A DNA stretch of 64,000 nucleotides from Saccharomonospora sp. CUA-673 (GTDB lineage Bacteria; Actinomycetota; Actinomycetes; Mycobacteriales; Pseudonocardiaceae): positions 1-64,000 of the forward strand of contig NZ_MKKE01000012.1 in assembly GCF_001942305.1 (NCBI RefSeq). Reading direction: 5' to 3'. The translations under genes and the position numbers were made by a program. The notes below the pieces were generated by a model. It did no database searches. It had not been told where the DNA came from and worked only from the letters and a program-made list of their open reading frames with translations. Below, in pieces: positions 62,908 through 64,000 of this stretch (position 1 is its first letter; each line of letters opens with the position of its first letter).

Positions 62908-63768
62908 TCAGCTGCGCCACTCGGCCTGCGCGGCGCGGTCGGCGACCACGGACTCCGCGATGGTCGAGGTCTCCTCCTTGGGCAACTGCACCGCACCGTG
63001 CTCGGCCGTGATCGTCACGACGGTCGGATAGATCTTCCGCGCGACGTCCGGACCACCCGTGGCGGTGTCGTCGTCGGCCGCGTCGTAGAGCGACTCGATC
63101 GCCGCCCGCACCGCGGCGTCCTGATCGGCCTCCGGGTCGTACAGCTTCTTCAGCGCCGACTTCGCGAACACCGAACCCGAGCCGATCGCGTGGAAGCCGG
63201 CGTTCTCCTCGTAACGACCGCCGGTCACGTCGAACGACACGATGCGGCCCGCCCGCTTCGGGTCGGTGGCCTCGATGTCGTAGCCGACGAACAGCGGCAC
63301 CACGGCCAGCCCCGCCAGCGCCGCGTCGAGATTGCCGCGGACCATCGTGGCGAGCTTGTTCGACTTGCCGTCCAACGACAGCGAGACGCCCTCGATCTTC
63401 TCGTAGTGCGCCAACTCCACCGTGTACAACCGGACGAGTTCCAGCGCGATCCCCGCCGTGCCCGCGATGCCCACCGCGGAGTAGGCGTCGGTCACGTAGA
63501 CCTTGTCCATGTCCCGGGTGGCGATCAGGTTCCCGCTCGTGGCGCGGCGGTCACCGGCGATCAGCACGCCGCCGTTGAACGTCGACGCCACGATCGTCGT
63601 GCCGTGCGGCGCGTCCAGGTCGGCACCGGAGCCGACCATGCCCGCGGACCGCGTGCTCGGCAGCAGATCCGGCGCCTCGGCCCGCAGGAAGTCGCTGAAG
63701 GACGACGTCGTCGATGACAGGTAGGCGGAAGGCAACGCGTAGCCCGAGTTGTGCGCAGTGTGTTCCAT
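62908..63768 (-). CDS. prcB: 20S proteasome beta subunit PrcB (286 aa)
   Basis: The catalytic beta subunit. A propeptide of 56 residues ([20 protein letters not shown] onward) is removed by cleavage after HG to expose catalytic Thr57 in [10 protein letters not shown]. The following residues ([20 protein letters not shown]) match the active-site Lys region. The gene is upstream of prcA and 93 bases downstream of pup, in the same direction, as in other actinobacteria. Confidence 0.95.
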   Translation of the reverse strand: MEHTAHNSGYALPSAYLSSTTSSFSDFLRAEAPDLLPSTRSAGMVGSGADLDAPHGTTIVASTFNGGVLIAGDRRATSGNLIATRDMDKVYVTDAYSAVGIAGTAGIALELVRLYTVELAHYEKIEGVSLSLDGKSNKLATMVRGNLDAALAGLAVVPLFVGYDIEATDPKRAGRIVSFDVTGGRYEENAGFHAIGSGSVFAKSALKKLYDPEADQDAAVRAAIESLYDAADDDTATGGPDVARKIYPTVVTITAEHGAVQLPKEETSTIAESVVADRAAQAEWRS

Positions 63769-63861
63769 GCGTGCTCGTAGTTCCCATCGACGAAGGGGAC
63801 GGTATCGAAGAGTTGATCAACCGCAGTGGTGATCAACGAGGGTAGGACACGGCCGGGGGCC

Positions 63862-64000
63862 TCACTCGCCGCCCTTTTGCACATAGGCGCGCACGAAGTC
63901 CTCGGCGTTCTCCTCCAGCACGTCGTCGATCTCGTCCAGGATCGTGTCGACGTCCTCGCCCATCTGCTCGCGGCGTTCCTGACCGGCCGGGGCGGCGCCG
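63862..64000 (-). CDS. pup: Prokaryotic ubiquitin-like protein Pup, 3' part (truncated by window edge)
   Basis: The C-terminal 45 residues or so of Pup are read at the right edge (AAPAGQERREQMGEDVDTIL, DEIDDVLEENAEDFVRAYVQ, KGGE). The protein ends in Gly-Gly-Glu rather than the Gly-Gly-Gln of M. tuberculosis. It would therefore be ready for ligation by PafA without deamidation by Dop; Dop would be needed only for removing Pup. The stop is TGA at 63862-63864. The N-terminus lies beyond the window. Confidence 0.9.
   Translation of the reverse strand, partial: GAAPAGQERREQMGEDVDTILDEIDDVLEENAEDFVRAYVQKGGE

Noticed and set aside
1-64000. CRISPR arrays, tRNA or rRNA genes
   Set aside because: No spaced identical repeats of CRISPR type and no cloverleaf or rRNA-like segments were seen.

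Overview
This window looks like chromosomal DNA of a very GC-rich actinomycete. The Pup-proteasome genes (pup, prcB, prcA, pafA), RbpA, an Rpf-type transglycosylase, the HelY helicase, Ppm1/Lnt and the PafB-PafC regulators together point to Actinomycetota. The 21-base intergenic repeats and overall gene style suggest the Pseudonocardiaceae, but that family assignment is an inference.

Layout. 1-330: no convincing gene; a long stem-loop (18-100) and a 21-base repeat array. 331-4.5 kb: minus-strand cluster of a CoxE-type VWA protein, a MoxR ATPase, a PrmC-like methyltransferase and adenosine deaminase. The gap 4455-4765 holds only a possible 27-residue ORF and a hairpin. 4.7-19.8 kb: accessory and housekeeping genes, including an acyltransferase, DUF3626, a TetR/aldo-keto reductase pair with clear operators, an S9 peptidase, a LysE exporter, GDPD, an Rpf-like protein, an MFS transporter, thymidine kinase, rbpA with a SigR-like promoter, and a nitrilase-family hydrolase. 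19.9-24.1 kb: a KfrA-like coiled-coil protein, an ECF42 sigma factor with its DGPF partner, and a tyrosine recombinase coupled to ppm1. 24.1-29.7 kb: ppm1, lnt, an amidohydrolase and a lysine 2,3-aminomutase. 29.8-36.7 kb: an ABC system with one permease and two ATPases, a second TetR/aldo-keto reductase pair, and an SGNH hydrolase. 36.7-64 kb: a backbone that, from memory, matches the M. tuberculosis order pepE, exonuclease, DUF4333, helY, tatC, tatA, pafC, pafB, pafA. It is interrupted by lemA-htpX, an Eis-like acetyltransferase, a diacylglycerol-kinase gene, a RelE-type toxin-antitoxin pair, a metal ATPase with ArsR, and a TetR/ABC operon. It continues into a PAP2/lipid-kinase fusion, prcA, prcB and the 3' end of pup, whose product ends in Gly-Gly-Glu.

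How the genes work together. Pup, PafA and PrcAB form the tagging and degradation system. PafB-PafC are WYL-domain regulators that activate DNA-damage genes in mycobacteria. TatA-TatC export folded proteins, and Lnt and Ppm1 act on lipoprotein acylation and polyprenol-phosphate-mannose synthesis. Several small regulatory modules carry palindromic operators at their own promoters.

A striking overall feature is that eleven genes are broken by apparent frameshifts. Each of the 15 breaks I located is repaired by adding one base and none needs a base removed. This looks more like single-base deletion errors in GC-rich tracts than gene decay, so those genes should be read as probably intact. Many start codons also lie 5-9 bases after a TANNNT hexamer, suggesting frequent leaderless transcripts.
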